NCBI RefSeq assembly: GCF_946479415.1
Contig: NZ_CAMLFY010000018.1
Coordinates: forward strand, 1-50,693
Direction: 5' to 3'
Length of the DNA: 50,693 bases
From: an uncultured Shinella sp.
GTDB taxonomy: Bacteria > Pseudomonadota > Alphaproteobacteria > Rhizobiales > Rhizobiaceae
Under the pieces are notes generated by a model that worked only from the letters and a program-made list of their open reading frames with translations, did not search any database and was not told the origin of the DNA. The position numbers were made by a program, and so were the translations under genes. Each line of letters begins with the position of its first letter. Within the stretch, counting starts at the first letter, position 1. Below are positions 17,091-26,013 of the stretch, one piece after another.

Positions 17091-18560
17091 ATGATGGACA
17101 GAGACGCATCCGCGTCCTTGACCGGGACGCCGGTGCCGGCGGCCGGATATCTGTCCGGCCTGTCGGGCAGGCTGCTGCTGCTCACCGCCGTCTTCGTGAT
17201 GATCGCCGAAGTGCTGATTTTTGCGCCTTCGGTCGCCAATATGCGCCTGCAATGGCTGCGCGACCGCCTGAACACGGCCGCCGCCGCCAGTGTCGTCATC
17301 GAAGGCCTGCCGGATCAGGAGCTGCCGCGCGCCGTGCAGCAGGAAACGCTGATGGCGACGGGCGCCAAGGCGATCGTGCTGAAGAAGGCGGATGCCTCGC
17401 GCATGGTGGCGGCTCTCGACATGCCGCCGAGCATCGACGCGCAATACGACCTTTCCGATGTCTCGCTGCCGACGGCGATCTACGACGCCTTCGACACGCT
17501 GCTGTTCGGCGGCAAGCGCGTCATCCGCGTCTATGGCCCGGTCGGCGAAACGAGCACGCGCATCGAGCTTCTGCTCGACGAGCAGAAGCTGCGCCGCGCC
17601 ATGCTTGCCTATGCGCGCAATGTCTTCATCCTCTCGATGTTCATCTCGCTGGTCACGGCAAGCCCGATCTTCTTCGCGCTCAACCGCCTGCTGATCCGCC
17701 CGGTGCGCCGGATGACGGAAAACATCCAGGCCTTCACCGCCGATCCCGCCAATCCGGTGCGCGTGCTGGTGCCGTCGGGCGGCCGCGACGAAATCGCCGT
17801 TGCCGGCATTCATCTGGCCGCCATGCAGCAGACGCTGCAGCGCACGCTGAAGGAACAGAAGAACCTCGCCGATCTTGGCCTCGCCGTATCGAAGATCAAC
17901 CACGACATGCGCAATATCCTGGCGTCGGCGCAGCTGATGTCCGACCGCCTCTCCGATGTGGACGACCCCGTGGTCAAGCGCGTCGCGCCGAAACTGCTGC
18001 GCAGCATCGACCGGGCGGTGGGCTACACGAATGAGGTGCTCTCCTATGGCCGCATGCGCGAGCCGGAGCCGCGCCGCCGCTTCGTGGCGCTGCGCCCCCT
18101 CGTGCAGGAAGTGTCGGAGGTTCTGGCGCTCGATACGCGCGGCGACATCGATTTCGTGGTGCAGATCGAGCAGGCGCTGGAGGTCGATGCCGACGGCGAG
18201 CAGCTCTTCCGGGTCATCCACAATCTCTGCCGCAACGCCGTGGAGGCGCTGGCGCAGGATCTGGGCGGCGAACGCCGCGCCGTCGTGGTGACGGGCCTGC
18301 GCACCGGCGCTGTCGTGTCGATCGCCATCGACGACAACGGCCCCGGCATGCCCGCCAAGGCGCGTGAAAACCTCTTCGCCGCCTTCCGCGGCTCCGTGCG
18401 CTCCGGCGGCACCGGCCTTGGCCTCGCCATCGCCCGCGAGCTGGTGCTCGCCCATGGCGGCACGATCGCGCTCGTCGAAAAGGCGACCCCCGGCACGCTC
18501 TTCCGCATCGAGCTGCCCGACCGCCCCGTCCCCCTCGACGCCTTCCGTCACCGCGCCTGA
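17091..18560 (+). CDS. orphan sensor histidine kinase
   Basis: A 489-residue membrane kinase. TM1 is near 27-47 and TM2 near 176-198, enclosing a periplasmic sensor of about 130 residues with no motif I know. A HAMP-like linker follows (LLIRPVRRMTENIQAF). The H-box reads SKINHDMRNILAS with His271 as the likely phosphorylation site. ATPase boxes are present: N (HNLCRNAVEAL), G1 (DDNGPGMP) and G2 (GGTGLGLAIA). No response regulator gene is adjacent, so its partner is elsewhere. Start ATG at 17091 has GAG-rich sequence upstream; the next ATG is immediately in frame. Confidence 0.88.
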   Translation: MMDRDASASLTGTPVPAAGYLSGLSGRLLLLTAVFVMIAEVLIFAPSVANMRLQWLRDRLNTAAAASVVIEGLPDQELPRAVQQETLMATGAKAIVLKKADASRMVAALDMPPSIDAQYDLSDVSLPTAIYDAFDTLLFGGKRVIRVYGPVGETSTRIELLLDEQKLRRAMLAYARNVFILSMFISLVTASPIFFALNRLLIRPVRRMTENIQAFTADPANPVRVLVPSGGRDEIAVAGIHLAAMQQTLQRTLKEQKNLADLGLAVSKINHDMRNILASAQLMSDRLSDVDDPVVKRVAPKLLRSIDRAVGYTNEVLSYGRMREPEPRRRFVALRPLVQEVSEVLALDTRGDIDFVVQIEQALEVDADGEQLFRVIHNLCRNAVEALAQDLGGERRAVVVTGLRTGAVVSIAIDDNGPGMPAKARENLFAAFRGSVRSGGTGLGLAIARELVLAHGGTIALVEKATPGTLFRIELPDRPVPLDAFRHRA

Positions 18561-18629
18561 TTTCTGAGGCGCTTGCCGGCCGGATATGACGGGACGGTGA
18601 AAAAAGTACATTTTTTCTGAGAAAGACGC

Positions 18630-18658
18630 TTGCAATAACCCGGAGTACCCTTTAGTGA
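18630..18658 (+). promoter_or_regulatory. probable promoter of tRNA-Arg
   Basis: CTTGCA (18630-18635), a 17-base spacer and TTAGTG (18653-18658) fit loosely the rhizobial housekeeping pattern CTTGAC-N17-CTATAT, about 40 bases before the tRNA. Confidence 0.4.
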
Positions 18659-18697
18659 ACCGCCTCACAGACGGGCACCAAACGCCCCGCTGTCAGC

Positions 18698-18774
18698 GCA
18701 CCCGTAGCTCAGCTGGATAGAGCACCAGACTACGAATCTGGGGGTCAGGAGTTCGAATCTCTTCGGGTGCGCCA
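18698..18774 (+). tRNA. tRNA-Arg (anticodon ACG)
   Basis: A 77-base cloverleaf: acceptor GCACCCG pairs with CGGGTGC, the D arm contains GCTCAGCTGGATAGAGC, the anticodon stem-loop has ACG at 18732-18734, the T arm contains GTTCGAAT, and CCA is encoded. A34 would be modified to inosine to read CGN codons. Confidence 0.97.
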
Positions 18775-18828
18775 TTTCTCTTTCTGAACAATCTGGTTGA
18801 TTGCGCTCTGCTTGGGCTGGTCCTTCGC

Positions 18829-18849
18829 GCGCCGTTTCGGCGCTTTTTT
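18829..18849 (+). terminator. intrinsic terminator downstream of tRNA-Arg
   Basis: GCGCCG-TTT-CGGCGC followed by T6, about 55 bases after the tRNA. Confidence 0.88.
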
Positions 18850-18879
18850 GCGTTTCTCCCTGCTGTCTGAAATCCACGT

Positions 18880-18993
18880 TCGAGGGGTGCGATCAAAAAA
18901 ATCGCGATCGGCAACTTTTGGCCGTTTACAATAGTAATATAATATGATGTTTTACGCCTGCTGCTGAGGAGCAGCTTTCTTTGGGAGGACATC
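18880..18993 (+). promoter_or_regulatory. promoter and leader of the ytf sugar-transport operon
   Basis: This AT-rich stretch contains the 8-base palindrome ATCGCGAT at 18901-18908, the AT-rich run TAGTAATATAATATGATG that includes a TATAAT match, and a small leader hairpin GCTGCT-GAGG-AGCAGC at 18960-18975 just before the GGGAGGA ribosome site of ytfQ. One of these is a likely target of the GntR-type regulator encoded at the end of the operon. Confidence 0.5.
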
Positions 18994-19956
18994 ATGAAAT
19001 TCAAAATCGCACTCGCAAGTGCCACGATCCTTGCTGCCTCGATGTTCAGCGCCGCATCCGCCGCCGACCTGACGATCGGCTTTTCGCAGATCGGTTCGGA
19101 ATCCGGCTGGCGCGCTGCCGAAACCACGCTCACCAAGCAGCAGGCTGAAAAGCGCGGCATCGACCTGAAATTCGCCGACGCCCAGCAGAAGCAGGAAAAC
19201 CAGATCAAGGCGCTGCGCTCGTTCATCGCGCAGGACGTCGATGCCATCCTGATCGCCCCCGTCGTCGCCACGGGCTGGGATGAAGTGCTGCAGGAAGCCA
19301 AGGATGCGGAAATCCCGGTCATCCTGCTCGACCGCACGGTCGATGCCTCGAAGGATCTCTACCTGACGGCCGTCACCTCCGACCTCGTCCATGAAGGCAA
19401 TGTCGCCGGCAAGTGGCTGGTCGATACCGTTGCCGGCAAGCCGTGCAACGTCGTCGAATTGCAGGGCACGACGGGCTCGTCGCCGGCCATCGACCGCAAG
19501 AAGGGCTTCGAAGAGGCGCTCGCCGGCAAGGACAACCTGAAGATCATCCGCAGCCAGACCGGCGACTTCACCCGCACCAAGGGCAAGGAAGTCATGGAAA
19601 GCTTCCTGAAGGCGGAAGACGGCGGCAAGAACATCTGCGCGCTCTACGCCCATAACGACGACATGGCCGTCGGCGCCATCCAGGCGATCAAGGAAGCCGG
19701 CCTGAAGCCGGGCAAGGATATCCTCGTCGTCTCCATCGACGCCGTTCCGGATATCTTCCAGGCCATGGCGGCCGGCGAAGCCAACGCCACCGTGGAACTG
19801 ACGCCGAACATGGCAGGTCCCGCTCTCGACGCGCTCGACGCCTTCCTCAAGGACGGCAAGGAACCGCCGAAGTGGATCCAGACGGAATCGAAGCTCTATA
19901 CCCAGGCCGACGATCCGCAGAAGGTCTACGAGGAGAAGAAGGGCCTCGGCTACTGA
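18994..19956 (+). CDS. ytfQ: galactofuranose-type ABC transporter, periplasmic binding protein
   Basis: A 320-residue periplasmic sugar-binding protein with a signal peptide (about 1-23, ending SAASA-AD). The mature part is very close to E. coli YtfQ as I recall it: IGFSQIGSESGWRAAETT, IAPVVATGWDEVL, NVVELQGTTGSSPAIDRKKG, GDFTRTKGKEVMESF, YAHNDDMAVGAIQAIKEAG and SVELTPNMAGPA-like NATVELTPNMAGPA. YtfQ binds galactofuranose and delivers it to YtfRT/YjfF. GGGAGGA stands just before the ATG. It is the first gene of the operon and is followed by a hairpin and a long palindrome, a common device for making more binding protein than membrane parts. Confidence 0.95.
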   Translation: MKFKIALASATILAASMFSAASAADLTIGFSQIGSESGWRAAETTLTKQQAEKRGIDLKFADAQQKQENQIKALRSFIAQDVDAILIAPVVATGWDEVLQEAKDAEIPVILLDRTVDASKDLYLTAVTSDLVHEGNVAGKWLVDTVAGKPCNVVELQGTTGSSPAIDRKKGFEEALAGKDNLKIIRSQTGDFTRTKGKEVMESFLKAEDGGKNICALYAHNDDMAVGAIQAIKEAGLKPGKDILVVSIDAVPDIFQAMAAGEANATVELTPNMAGPALDALDAFLKDGKEPPKWIQTESKLYTQADDPQKVYEEKKGLGY

Positions 19957-19969
19957 TCTCCTTCCGGGA

Positions 19970-20002
19970 GCCCCGCGTCCGGCTCCTAACTTGACGCGGG
20001 GC
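19970..20002 (+). terminator. hairpin after ytfQ (attenuator or mRNA end stabiliser)
   Basis: A perfect 10-bp stem GCCCCGCGTC / GACGCGGGGC with a 13-base loop and no T run, 14 bases after the ytfQ stop. Confidence 0.5.
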
Positions 20003-20011
20003 ATCTACCCC

Positions 20012-20155
20012 AAGACCAATCGACATTCAGGCCATGCCGGCCTGCAAATGGCACTTTTTCGCGCTTCCGGTGCTCACGTACTTGAGTACGCTGCGCTCCG
20101 GGTCACGAAAAACCACCGTTTTCGGCGCGGCCTGGCCTGAATGGCGATCGGTCTT
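20012..20155. repeat. 144-bp imperfect palindrome between ytfQ and ytfR
   Basis: The two halves fold on each other over their whole length: AAGACC at 20012 pairs with GGTCTT ending at 20155, CATTCAGGCCA with TGGCCTGAATG, TTTTTCG with CGAAAAA, and the apex ACGTACT-TG-AGTACG near 20077-20092 (ACGTACT and AGTACG complementary). Similar GCTCACGTACTTNAGTACG-type hairpins occur as dispersed intergenic repeats in many Proteobacteria (recalled, not searched). In the mRNA it would form a long stem between the binding-protein and ATPase genes. Confidence 0.75.
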
Positions 20156-20249
20156 AGCATTCGGCCTCTCCGGTTTCTCGCCGGTTCGGCCGGCTCGCCT
20201 GCCGTCTCCCCTTGGGACGGCGGGCGGCAGACGTCACACGGGTGGGATC

Positions 20250-21767
20250 ATGCAGGCGAGTACCTCCATTCTTTCGGCAACGGCGATCGACAAGATCTTT
20301 CCCGGTGCCAGGGCGCTCGACGGCGTCGATTTTTCGCTTCAGCGCGGCGAGGTCCATGCGCTGCTCGGCGAAAACGGCGCGGGCAAGTCGACGCTCGTCA
20401 AATGCCTGACCGGCGCCTATCGCCGCGATGGCGGGCGCATCCTGCTCGATGGCGCGGACGTCGATCCGCAGAGCACGCTGGAAGCGCAGAACCTCGGCAT
20501 CGGCACTGTTTACCAGGAGGTCAATCTCCTGCCGAACCTGACGGTCGCCGAAAACCTCTTCCTCGGCCGCCAGCCGAAACGCTTCGGCTTCATCGACAGC
20601 CGCGACATGAACCGGCGCGCGAAGGCGCTGCTTGCCGAATACGATCTCGATATCGATGTGACCGCCGAGCTTGCCGCCTATTCGGTGGCGGTGCAGCAGG
20701 TCATCGCCATTGCGCGCGCCGTCGATCTCTCCGGCAAGGTGCTGATCCTCGACGAGCCGACGGCCAGCCTCGACACACATGAAGTGGCGATGCTGTTCCG
20801 CATCGTGCGCCGCCTGAAGGAGCGCGGCCTCGGCATCATCTTCATCACCCACTTCCTCGAGCAGGTCTACGACATTTCCGACCGCATCACCGTGCTGCGC
20901 AATGGGAAGCTCGTCGGCACGCGTGCCACGGCGGATCTGCCGCGCCGCGATCTCATCGCCATGATGCTCGGCCGCGAGCTGGTGCAGGAAGTGGCGGCGG
21001 AGCATGGCGCGAAGGGCGAGGGCGGCGAGGTCCGATTCCGCTTCCGCAATTTCGGCCGAAAGGGCCATATCCAGGCCTTCGATCTCGATGTGCGCAGGGG
21101 CGAGGTGGTCGGCATTGCCGGCCTGCTCGGTTCGGGGCGCACCGAGACGGCGGAAATCCTGTTCGGTGCCGAGCGGGCCGATAGCGGCACGGCGGAAGCA
21201 GACGGTCGCACGCTGGACCTCTCCTCGCCGCGATCCGCCATCCGCGAAAAATTCGGTTTCTGCCCGGAGGATCGCAAGGTGGACGGCATCATCGGCGATC
21301 TCTCGGTGCGCGAAAACATCGCGCTCGCCTTGCAGGCACGGCGCGGCTGGGCGCGGCCGATCAGCCGCAGCGAGCAGGACCGGCTGGCCGACGAGTACAT
21401 CAGGGCGCTCGATATCCGCACCAGCGATCGCGAAAAGCCGATCAAGCTTCTCTCGGGCGGCAACCAGCAGAAGGCGATCCTCGCGCGCTGGCTCGCCACG
21501 AACCCGGATTTCCTGATCCTCGACGAGCCGACGCGCGGCATCGATGTCGGGGCGCATGCGGAAATCATCCGCCTCATCGAATCGCTCTGCGGGAAAGGCA
21601 TGTCGCTGATCGTGATCTCGTCCGAACTGGAAGAACTCGTCGCCTATTCGAGCCGCGTCATCGTGCTGCGCGACCGGGCGCATGTCGCAGAACTCGTCGG
21701 CAACCAGGTGACGACCGACGGCATCGTCGAGGCGATCGCTGCCTCGGCCGGGAGGGCGGACGTATGA
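20250..21767 (+). CDS. ytfR: galactofuranose-type ABC transporter, ATP-binding protein (two ABC domains)
   Basis: A 505-residue sugar-import ATPase with two nucleotide-binding domains in tandem. Domain 1: Walker A GENGAGKST (residues 40-48), a degenerate signature (YSVAVQQ), Walker B VLILDEPTASLD. Domain 2 starts near residue 265: degenerate Walker A GLLGSGRTE, canonical signature LSGGNQQK and Walker B FLILDEPTRGIDVG. This asymmetry is standard for the RbsA/YtfR family. I start at ATG 20250, preceded by GGTGGGA; the longer frame runs into the palindrome. Its stop overlaps the ytfT start by ATGA. Confidence 0.95.
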   Translation: MQASTSILSATAIDKIFPGARALDGVDFSLQRGEVHALLGENGAGKSTLVKCLTGAYRRDGGRILLDGADVDPQSTLEAQNLGIGTVYQEVNLLPNLTVAENLFLGRQPKRFGFIDSRDMNRRAKALLAEYDLDIDVTAELAAYSVAVQQVIAIARAVDLSGKVLILDEPTASLDTHEVAMLFRIVRRLKERGLGIIFITHFLEQVYDISDRITVLRNGKLVGTRATADLPRRDLIAMMLGRELVQEVAAEHGAKGEGGEVRFRFRNFGRKGHIQAFDLDVRRGEVVGIAGLLGSGRTETAEILFGAERADSGTAEADGRTLDLSSPRSAIREKFGFCPEDRKVDGIIGDLSVRENIALALQARRGWARPISRSEQDRLADEYIRALDIRTSDREKPIKLLSGGNQQKAILARWLATNPDFLILDEPTRGIDVGAHAEIIRLIESLCGKGMSLIVISSELEELVAYSSRVIVLRDRAHVAELVGNQVTTDGIVEAIAASAGRADV

Positions 21768-22789
21768 GCGCGACACTGAAGGCCTATGCGGTCAGGCTGT
21801 TTCCGCAGGTCGCAGCACTTGCCGTCATCCTGCTGATGGTCTCCATCGCCTTTCCCGGCTTCTTCAAGCTCGAAATGCAGAACGGCCGGCTCTATGGCAG
21901 CCTGATCGACATCCTGAACCGCGGCGCGCCGGTCGCGCTGCTCGCGATCGGCATGACCGTCGTCATCGCCACTAAGGGCATCGACCTCTCCGTCGGCGCC
22001 GTTATGGCGATCTGCGGCGCGGTGGCGGCTGCCGCCATCACCTCCGGCCATTCGCTCGCCATGACGCTCCTGATCACGCTTGGCACCGGCATTCTCTGCG
22101 GCCTGTGGAACGGCATCCTCGTCGCCGTGCTCGATATCCAGCCGATCATCGCCACGCTGGTGCTGATGGTGGCCGGGCGCGGCATCGCGCAGCTGATCAC
22201 CGAAGGCGCCATCCTTACCTTCAACGATGCCGGGCTGATCTTCATCGGCAGCGGTTCGCTGTTCGGCCTGCCCATGCCGGTCGTCATCTGGCTCGCCTTC
22301 GGCCTGCTCGTGGCGCTGCTCGTGCGGCGCACGGCGCTCGGCATGCTGATCGAGGCGCTCGGCGTCAACCGCCGCGCCTCCATGCTCTCGGGTGTCTCGA
22401 CGGGCGTGCTGCTGATCGCGGCCTATGTGCTCTCGGGCCTCTGTGCCGCTTTGGCCGGCATTATTGCCGCCGCCGATATCCGCGGCGCGGATGCCAACAA
22501 TGCCGGTCTCTGGCTGGAGCTCGACGCGATCCTGGCGGTCGTCGTCGGCGGCACCTCGCTGCTCGGCGGGCGCTTCTCGATTGCCGCCTCGCTCATCGGC
22601 GCGCTGATCATCCAGTCGGTCAATACCGGCATCCTGCTTTCGGGCTTCCCGCCGGAATTCAATCTCATCATCAAGGCGGCGATCATCGTGCTGATCCTCG
22701 TCATCCAGTCGCCGCGTGCGCAGTCGGCCTTCGTCTTCCTCTCCCGTGCCCGCGCATCGGACAAGAAGACGGCCGGGGAGGCGAAATGA
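21764..22789 (+). CDS. ytfT: galactofuranose-type ABC transporter, permease
   Basis: A 341-residue inner-membrane permease of the BPD_transp_2 (RbsC) family with about ten hydrophobic segments. Conserved parts are AIGMTVVIATKGIDLSVGAVMAI near residues 65-87 and the cytoplasmic coupling region GVNRRASMLSGV, followed by LDAILAVVVGGTSLLGGRFS. It pairs with YjfF to form the pore. ATGA overlaps bind it to both neighbours. Confidence 0.94.
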   Translation: MSATLKAYAVRLFPQVAALAVILLMVSIAFPGFFKLEMQNGRLYGSLIDILNRGAPVALLAIGMTVVIATKGIDLSVGAVMAICGAVAAAAITSGHSLAMTLLITLGTGILCGLWNGILVAVLDIQPIIATLVLMVAGRGIAQLITEGAILTFNDAGLIFIGSGSLFGLPMPVVIWLAFGLLVALLVRRTALGMLIEALGVNRRASMLSGVSTGVLLIAAYVLSGLCAALAGIIAAADIRGADANNAGLWLELDAILAVVVGGTSLLGGRFSIAASLIGALIIQSVNTGILLSGFPPEFNLIIKAAIIVLILVIQSPRAQSAFVFLSRARASDKKTAGEAK

Positions 22790-23754
22790 ACCCGCGTTAT
22801 CTTCCGCTCACCGCGACCATCGCGATCTTCCTGATCGCCTATGCCGTCTGCATCGCGCAATATCCCAACATGCTGTCGACGCGCGTCATCGGCAACCTTT
22901 TGACGGACAATGCCTTTCTCGGCATCGCCGCCGTCGGCATGACCTTCGTCATCCTCTCGGGCGGCATCGATCTCTCCATCGGCGCGGTCATCGCCTTTAC
23001 CGGCGTCTTCCTCGCCGTGCTGCTCCAGGCGACATCGATCCATCCGCTCGTCGCCTTCGTGCTGGCGCTCGCCATCACCACGGCCTTCGGCGCATTGATG
23101 GGGGCGATCATTCACCATCTGGAAATGCCGCCCTTCATCGTCACGCTCGCCGGCATGTTTTTGGCGCGCGGCATGGCGTTTGTCCTGTCGATTGACTCGA
23201 TCCCGATCAAGCACCCGTTCTATGCGACGCTGAAGAGCCTCTATTACAAGCTGCCCGGCGGCGGACGCATCACGCTGATCGGCGGGCTGATGCTGCTGGT
23301 CTTCGCGCTCGGCATCCTGATTGCCCACCGCACCCGCTTCGGCGCCAATGTCTATGCGCTCGGCGGCGGTGCTGCGACGGCGCGGCTGATGGGCGTGCCG
23401 ATCGGGCGCACGACGATCGGGATCTATGCGCTCTCCGGCTTCCTCGCCGGCCTCTCGGGCATCGTCTTCTCGCTCTACACCTCGGCAGGATATTCGCTGG
23501 CGACGGTGGGCGTGGAACTCGACGCCATCGCCGCCGTCGTCATCGGCGGCACGCTGCTCACCGGCGGCTCCGGCTTTATCGCGGGCACGCTGGTCGGCAT
23601 CCTCATCCAGGGCCTCATCCAGACCTACATCACCTTCGACGGCTCGCTGTCGAGCTGGTGGACGAAGATCCTGATCGGCCTTTTGCTCTTCGCCTTCATC
23701 CTGTTGCAGAAGGGGCTGATCCACGTCACCGACCGGCGGAGGCGGCATGCCTGA
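22786..23754 (+). CDS. yjfF: galactofuranose-type ABC transporter, permease
   Basis: A 322-residue second RbsC-family permease with the same landmarks as its partner: VGMTFVILSGGIDLSIGAVIAF, the coupling segment GGGAATARLMGVPIGRTT, and LDAIAAVVIGGTLLTGGSGF. It starts at an ATG that overlaps the ytfT stop (AATGA). The order ytfQ-ytfR-ytfT-yjfF is the same as in E. coli, which supports the substrate-class assignment. Confidence 0.94.
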   Translation: MNPRYLPLTATIAIFLIAYAVCIAQYPNMLSTRVIGNLLTDNAFLGIAAVGMTFVILSGGIDLSIGAVIAFTGVFLAVLLQATSIHPLVAFVLALAITTAFGALMGAIIHHLEMPPFIVTLAGMFLARGMAFVLSIDSIPIKHPFYATLKSLYYKLPGGGRITLIGGLMLLVFALGILIAHRTRFGANVYALGGGAATARLMGVPIGRTTIGIYALSGFLAGLSGIVFSLYTSAGYSLATVGVELDAIAAVVIGGTLLTGGSGFIAGTLVGILIQGLIQTYITFDGSLSSWWTKILIGLLLFAFILLQKGLIHVTDRRRRHA

Positions 23755-23812
23755 TTTCTCGCGCACGCCGCCTCTCGCGCTCCCACTCTGTTTCTAGACG
23801 GAGGGTGAAGCG

Positions 23813-24571
23813 GTGCGGAAAACAGGTCTGCTCGAAACCATGATGAACGGAGCGGTGGCGCGCACCAGCCACTCGCAGGTGGTGGGCGAACTCGGCAAGG
23901 CGATCATCGCGGGCGAGTTTCCGGTGGGCGCGACGCTACCGGGCGATGCGGAAATGGAGGCGCGCTTCGGCGTGTCGCGCACCGTCATCCGCGAGGCGAT
24001 GAAGACGCTCGCCGCCAAGGGCCTCGTCGTGCCGCGCGCCCGCATCGGCACGCGGGTGACGCCGAAGGACCAGTGGAACCTGTTCGACAGCGATATCCTC
24101 ACCTGGCACTTCGCCGTCGGCGTCGATGATGTCTTCCTGATCCATCTCAGCGAAATCCGCCTCGGCTTCGAGCCGCAGGCCGCAGCGCTCGCCGCGCGCC
24201 ATGCGACGGAGGCGGATATCAACCAGATGATGCTGCTCGCCGTCGCCATGGGCGATCCCGAGCACACGCCGGAAACCTTGGCGCTGGCCGACCTGCGCTT
24301 CCATCTCGCCGTGATGGATGCCGCGCGAAACCCCTTCATGCGCACCGTCGGCAGCCTGATCGAGGCGGCGCTGGCCGGCGTCTTCAAGCTCAGTTCGCCG
24401 GCTTCCGACCGCATCAAGATCGGCGACGTCGCGGCAACCCACATGCGCATCGTCGAGGAAATCCGCCGCCGCGACGAGGATGGCGCGCGCCGCGCCATGG
24501 AAAACGTCATCCGCGTCGGCCGCGCCCGCATCACCGATGCGCTGGGCGGACAGTCGTCCGGGCCGGCGTGA
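23813..24571 (+). CDS. GntR-family (FadR/FCD subfamily) transcriptional regulator
   Basis: A 252-residue regulator: N-terminal winged helix (residues about 20-85, with MEARFGVSRTVIREAMKTLAAKGLV as the recognition region) and C-terminal all-helical FCD ligand domain. Metal-ligand-type residues of FCD proteins are visible in DLRFHLAVMDAARNPF and the later THMRIVEEI. It lies 58 bases after yjfF on the same strand, so it is probably the last gene of the sugar operon and its sugar- or acid-responsive repressor. The start is a GTG at 23813 with GGAGGGTGAA upstream; an ATG at 23840 is the alternative. Confidence 0.88.
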   Translation: MRKTGLLETMMNGAVARTSHSQVVGELGKAIIAGEFPVGATLPGDAEMEARFGVSRTVIREAMKTLAAKGLVVPRARIGTRVTPKDQWNLFDSDILTWHFAVGVDDVFLIHLSEIRLGFEPQAAALAARHATEADINQMMLLAVAMGDPEHTPETLALADLRFHLAVMDAARNPFMRTVGSLIEAALAGVFKLSSPASDRIKIGDVAATHMRIVEEIRRRDEDGARRAMENVIRVGRARITDALGGQSSGPA

Positions 24572-24703
24572 CCGATATGCCACGCCTCCCTGCGTCGATG
24601 GGGTCGGCCACTCTGCTTGTCTTCTAAACCGCGTCTCACTCCGCTAAGCAGGGAAATCGGTGCGCCGCACCGGCGAGAACTGGAAAGCGGAAGGAAGCGG
24701 GAC

Positions 24704-25951
24704 ATGATGCACCGCGAAATGCCGCGCGTATTGCGTCGCGTGATTGTCGCCGGGGTCATTCTGTTGGCGGGCTGTGCCGGCCGGCCCGAGGGCGTGCTGG
24801 TGCCGAGCGGCGAGACCCCGCCGGGTGTTTCGACCGTCGATCTCTTGGTCGCGACCACGCGCGCACCCTCCGAGCAGCCGGGCGTGCTGTTTTCCGGCGA
24901 GCGCGGCTCGGATCTCCAGCTGCGCGACATCACCATTTCCATTCCGCCGGACGACAAGCGCAAGATCGGCCAGGTGCAATGGCCGAAGAAGCTGCCGGCC
25001 GATCCGCTGAAGGATTTTTCAACGGTCAGCGTCACGGCGATCGACAAGGAGAAGGCCGGGAGCGCCTGGCTCGATCGCAACCTGCCGAAAAGCCGGCGCG
25101 TGCTGATCTTCGTGCATGGTTTCAACAACCGCTACGAGGATGCCGTCTACCGCTTTGCGCAGATCGTGCATGATTCCAAGACGGATGCGGCGCCGATCAT
25201 CTTCACCTGGCCCTCGCGCGCCAGCATCTTCGACTATTCCTACGATAAGGAAAGCACCAACTATTCGCGCGATGCGCTGGAAGAGCTGCTGAGCGCTGCG
25301 GTCGCCTCGCCGAAGGTCGGCGAAATCACCATCATGGCCCATTCGATGGGCACGTGGCTGGCGGTCGAGACGCTGCGCCAGATGGCGATCCGCAACGGGC
25401 GTGTACCGAAGAAGATCCAGCAGGTCATTCTCGCCTCGCCCGATCTCGACGTCGATGTCTTCGGCCAGCAGCTGCGCGCGCTGGGCAAGGAGCGGCCGCA
25501 ATTCACCCTGTTCGTCTCGCGGGACGACCGGGCGCTGACCCTGTCGCGCCGCATCTCCGGCAATGTCGACCGTCTCGGCCAGATCGATCCCTCGCAGGAG
25601 CCCTACCGCTCGATGCTGGAAAAGCAGGGCATCACGGTGCTCGACCTGACGGCGCTGAAATCCGGCGACAGCCTGAACCACGGCAAATTCGCCGAAAGCC
25701 CCGAGGTCGTGCGCCTCATCGGCAACCGGCTGATCGACGGCCAGACGGTGACGGATTCCGAAGTGGGCTTCGGCGACCGGCTCGGCGCGGTGGCGCTCGG
25801 CACGGCCGAGACGGTCGGCAGCGCGGCGAGCGTCGTCGTCTCCACGCCGATTGCCGTCTTCGATCCCGTCACCCGCAAGAACTACGACGACCAGTGGCGC
25901 CGCCTTGGACGCTCGGTCGGGGACACGGCGGTCACGGCAGCCGGACAGTAG
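24704..25951 (+). CDS. alpha/beta hydrolase lipoprotein (DUF900-type)
   Basis: A 415-residue envelope protein. The N-terminus is a lipoprotein signal with lipobox LLAGC, Cys24 being the lipidated residue. The DUF900-like alpha/beta-hydrolase core follows: VDLLVATTRAPSEQP at the start, RVLIFVHGFNNRYEDAVYR (oxyanion-hole region), and the nucleophile elbow IMAHSMGTWLAVE with the catalytic Ser. A His in SLNHGKFAESPEV and an Asp in ASPDLDVDVF are candidates for the rest of the triad. The substrate is unknown. The ATG at 24704 is preceded by GGAAGGAAG. It converges on the DUF1236 gene across a shared terminator. Confidence 0.88.
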   Translation: MMHREMPRVLRRVIVAGVILLAGCAGRPEGVLVPSGETPPGVSTVDLLVATTRAPSEQPGVLFSGERGSDLQLRDITISIPPDDKRKIGQVQWPKKLPADPLKDFSTVSVTAIDKEKAGSAWLDRNLPKSRRVLIFVHGFNNRYEDAVYRFAQIVHDSKTDAAPIIFTWPSRASIFDYSYDKESTNYSRDALEELLSAAVASPKVGEITIMAHSMGTWLAVETLRQMAIRNGRVPKKIQQVILASPDLDVDVFGQQLRALGKERPQFTLFVSRDDRALTLSRRISGNVDRLGQIDPSQEPYRSMLEKQGITVLDLTALKSGDSLNHGKFAESPEVVRLIGNRLIDGQTVTDSEVGFGDRLGAVALGTAETVGSAASVVVSTPIAVFDPVTRKNYDDQWRRLGRSVGDTAVTAAGQ

Positions 25952-25963
25952 GCCGGCAAATGA

Positions 25964-25992
25964 AAAGGGCGGCCCGCAAGGAGCCGCCCTTT
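25964..25992. terminator. bidirectional terminator between converging genes
   Basis: A 10-bp stem AAAGGGCGGC / GCCGCCCTTT with a 9-base loop; A and T runs at the stem ends suit both directions. Confidence 0.85.
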
Positions 25993-26013
25993 CGATTTCT
26001 ACCCTTCGTCCGG

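Noticed and set aside
18698..18774. tRNA-Arg as an integration site for a mobile element
   Set aside because: No integrase gene and no direct repeat of the tRNA 3' end were seen downstream; the next genes are an ordinary transport operon.
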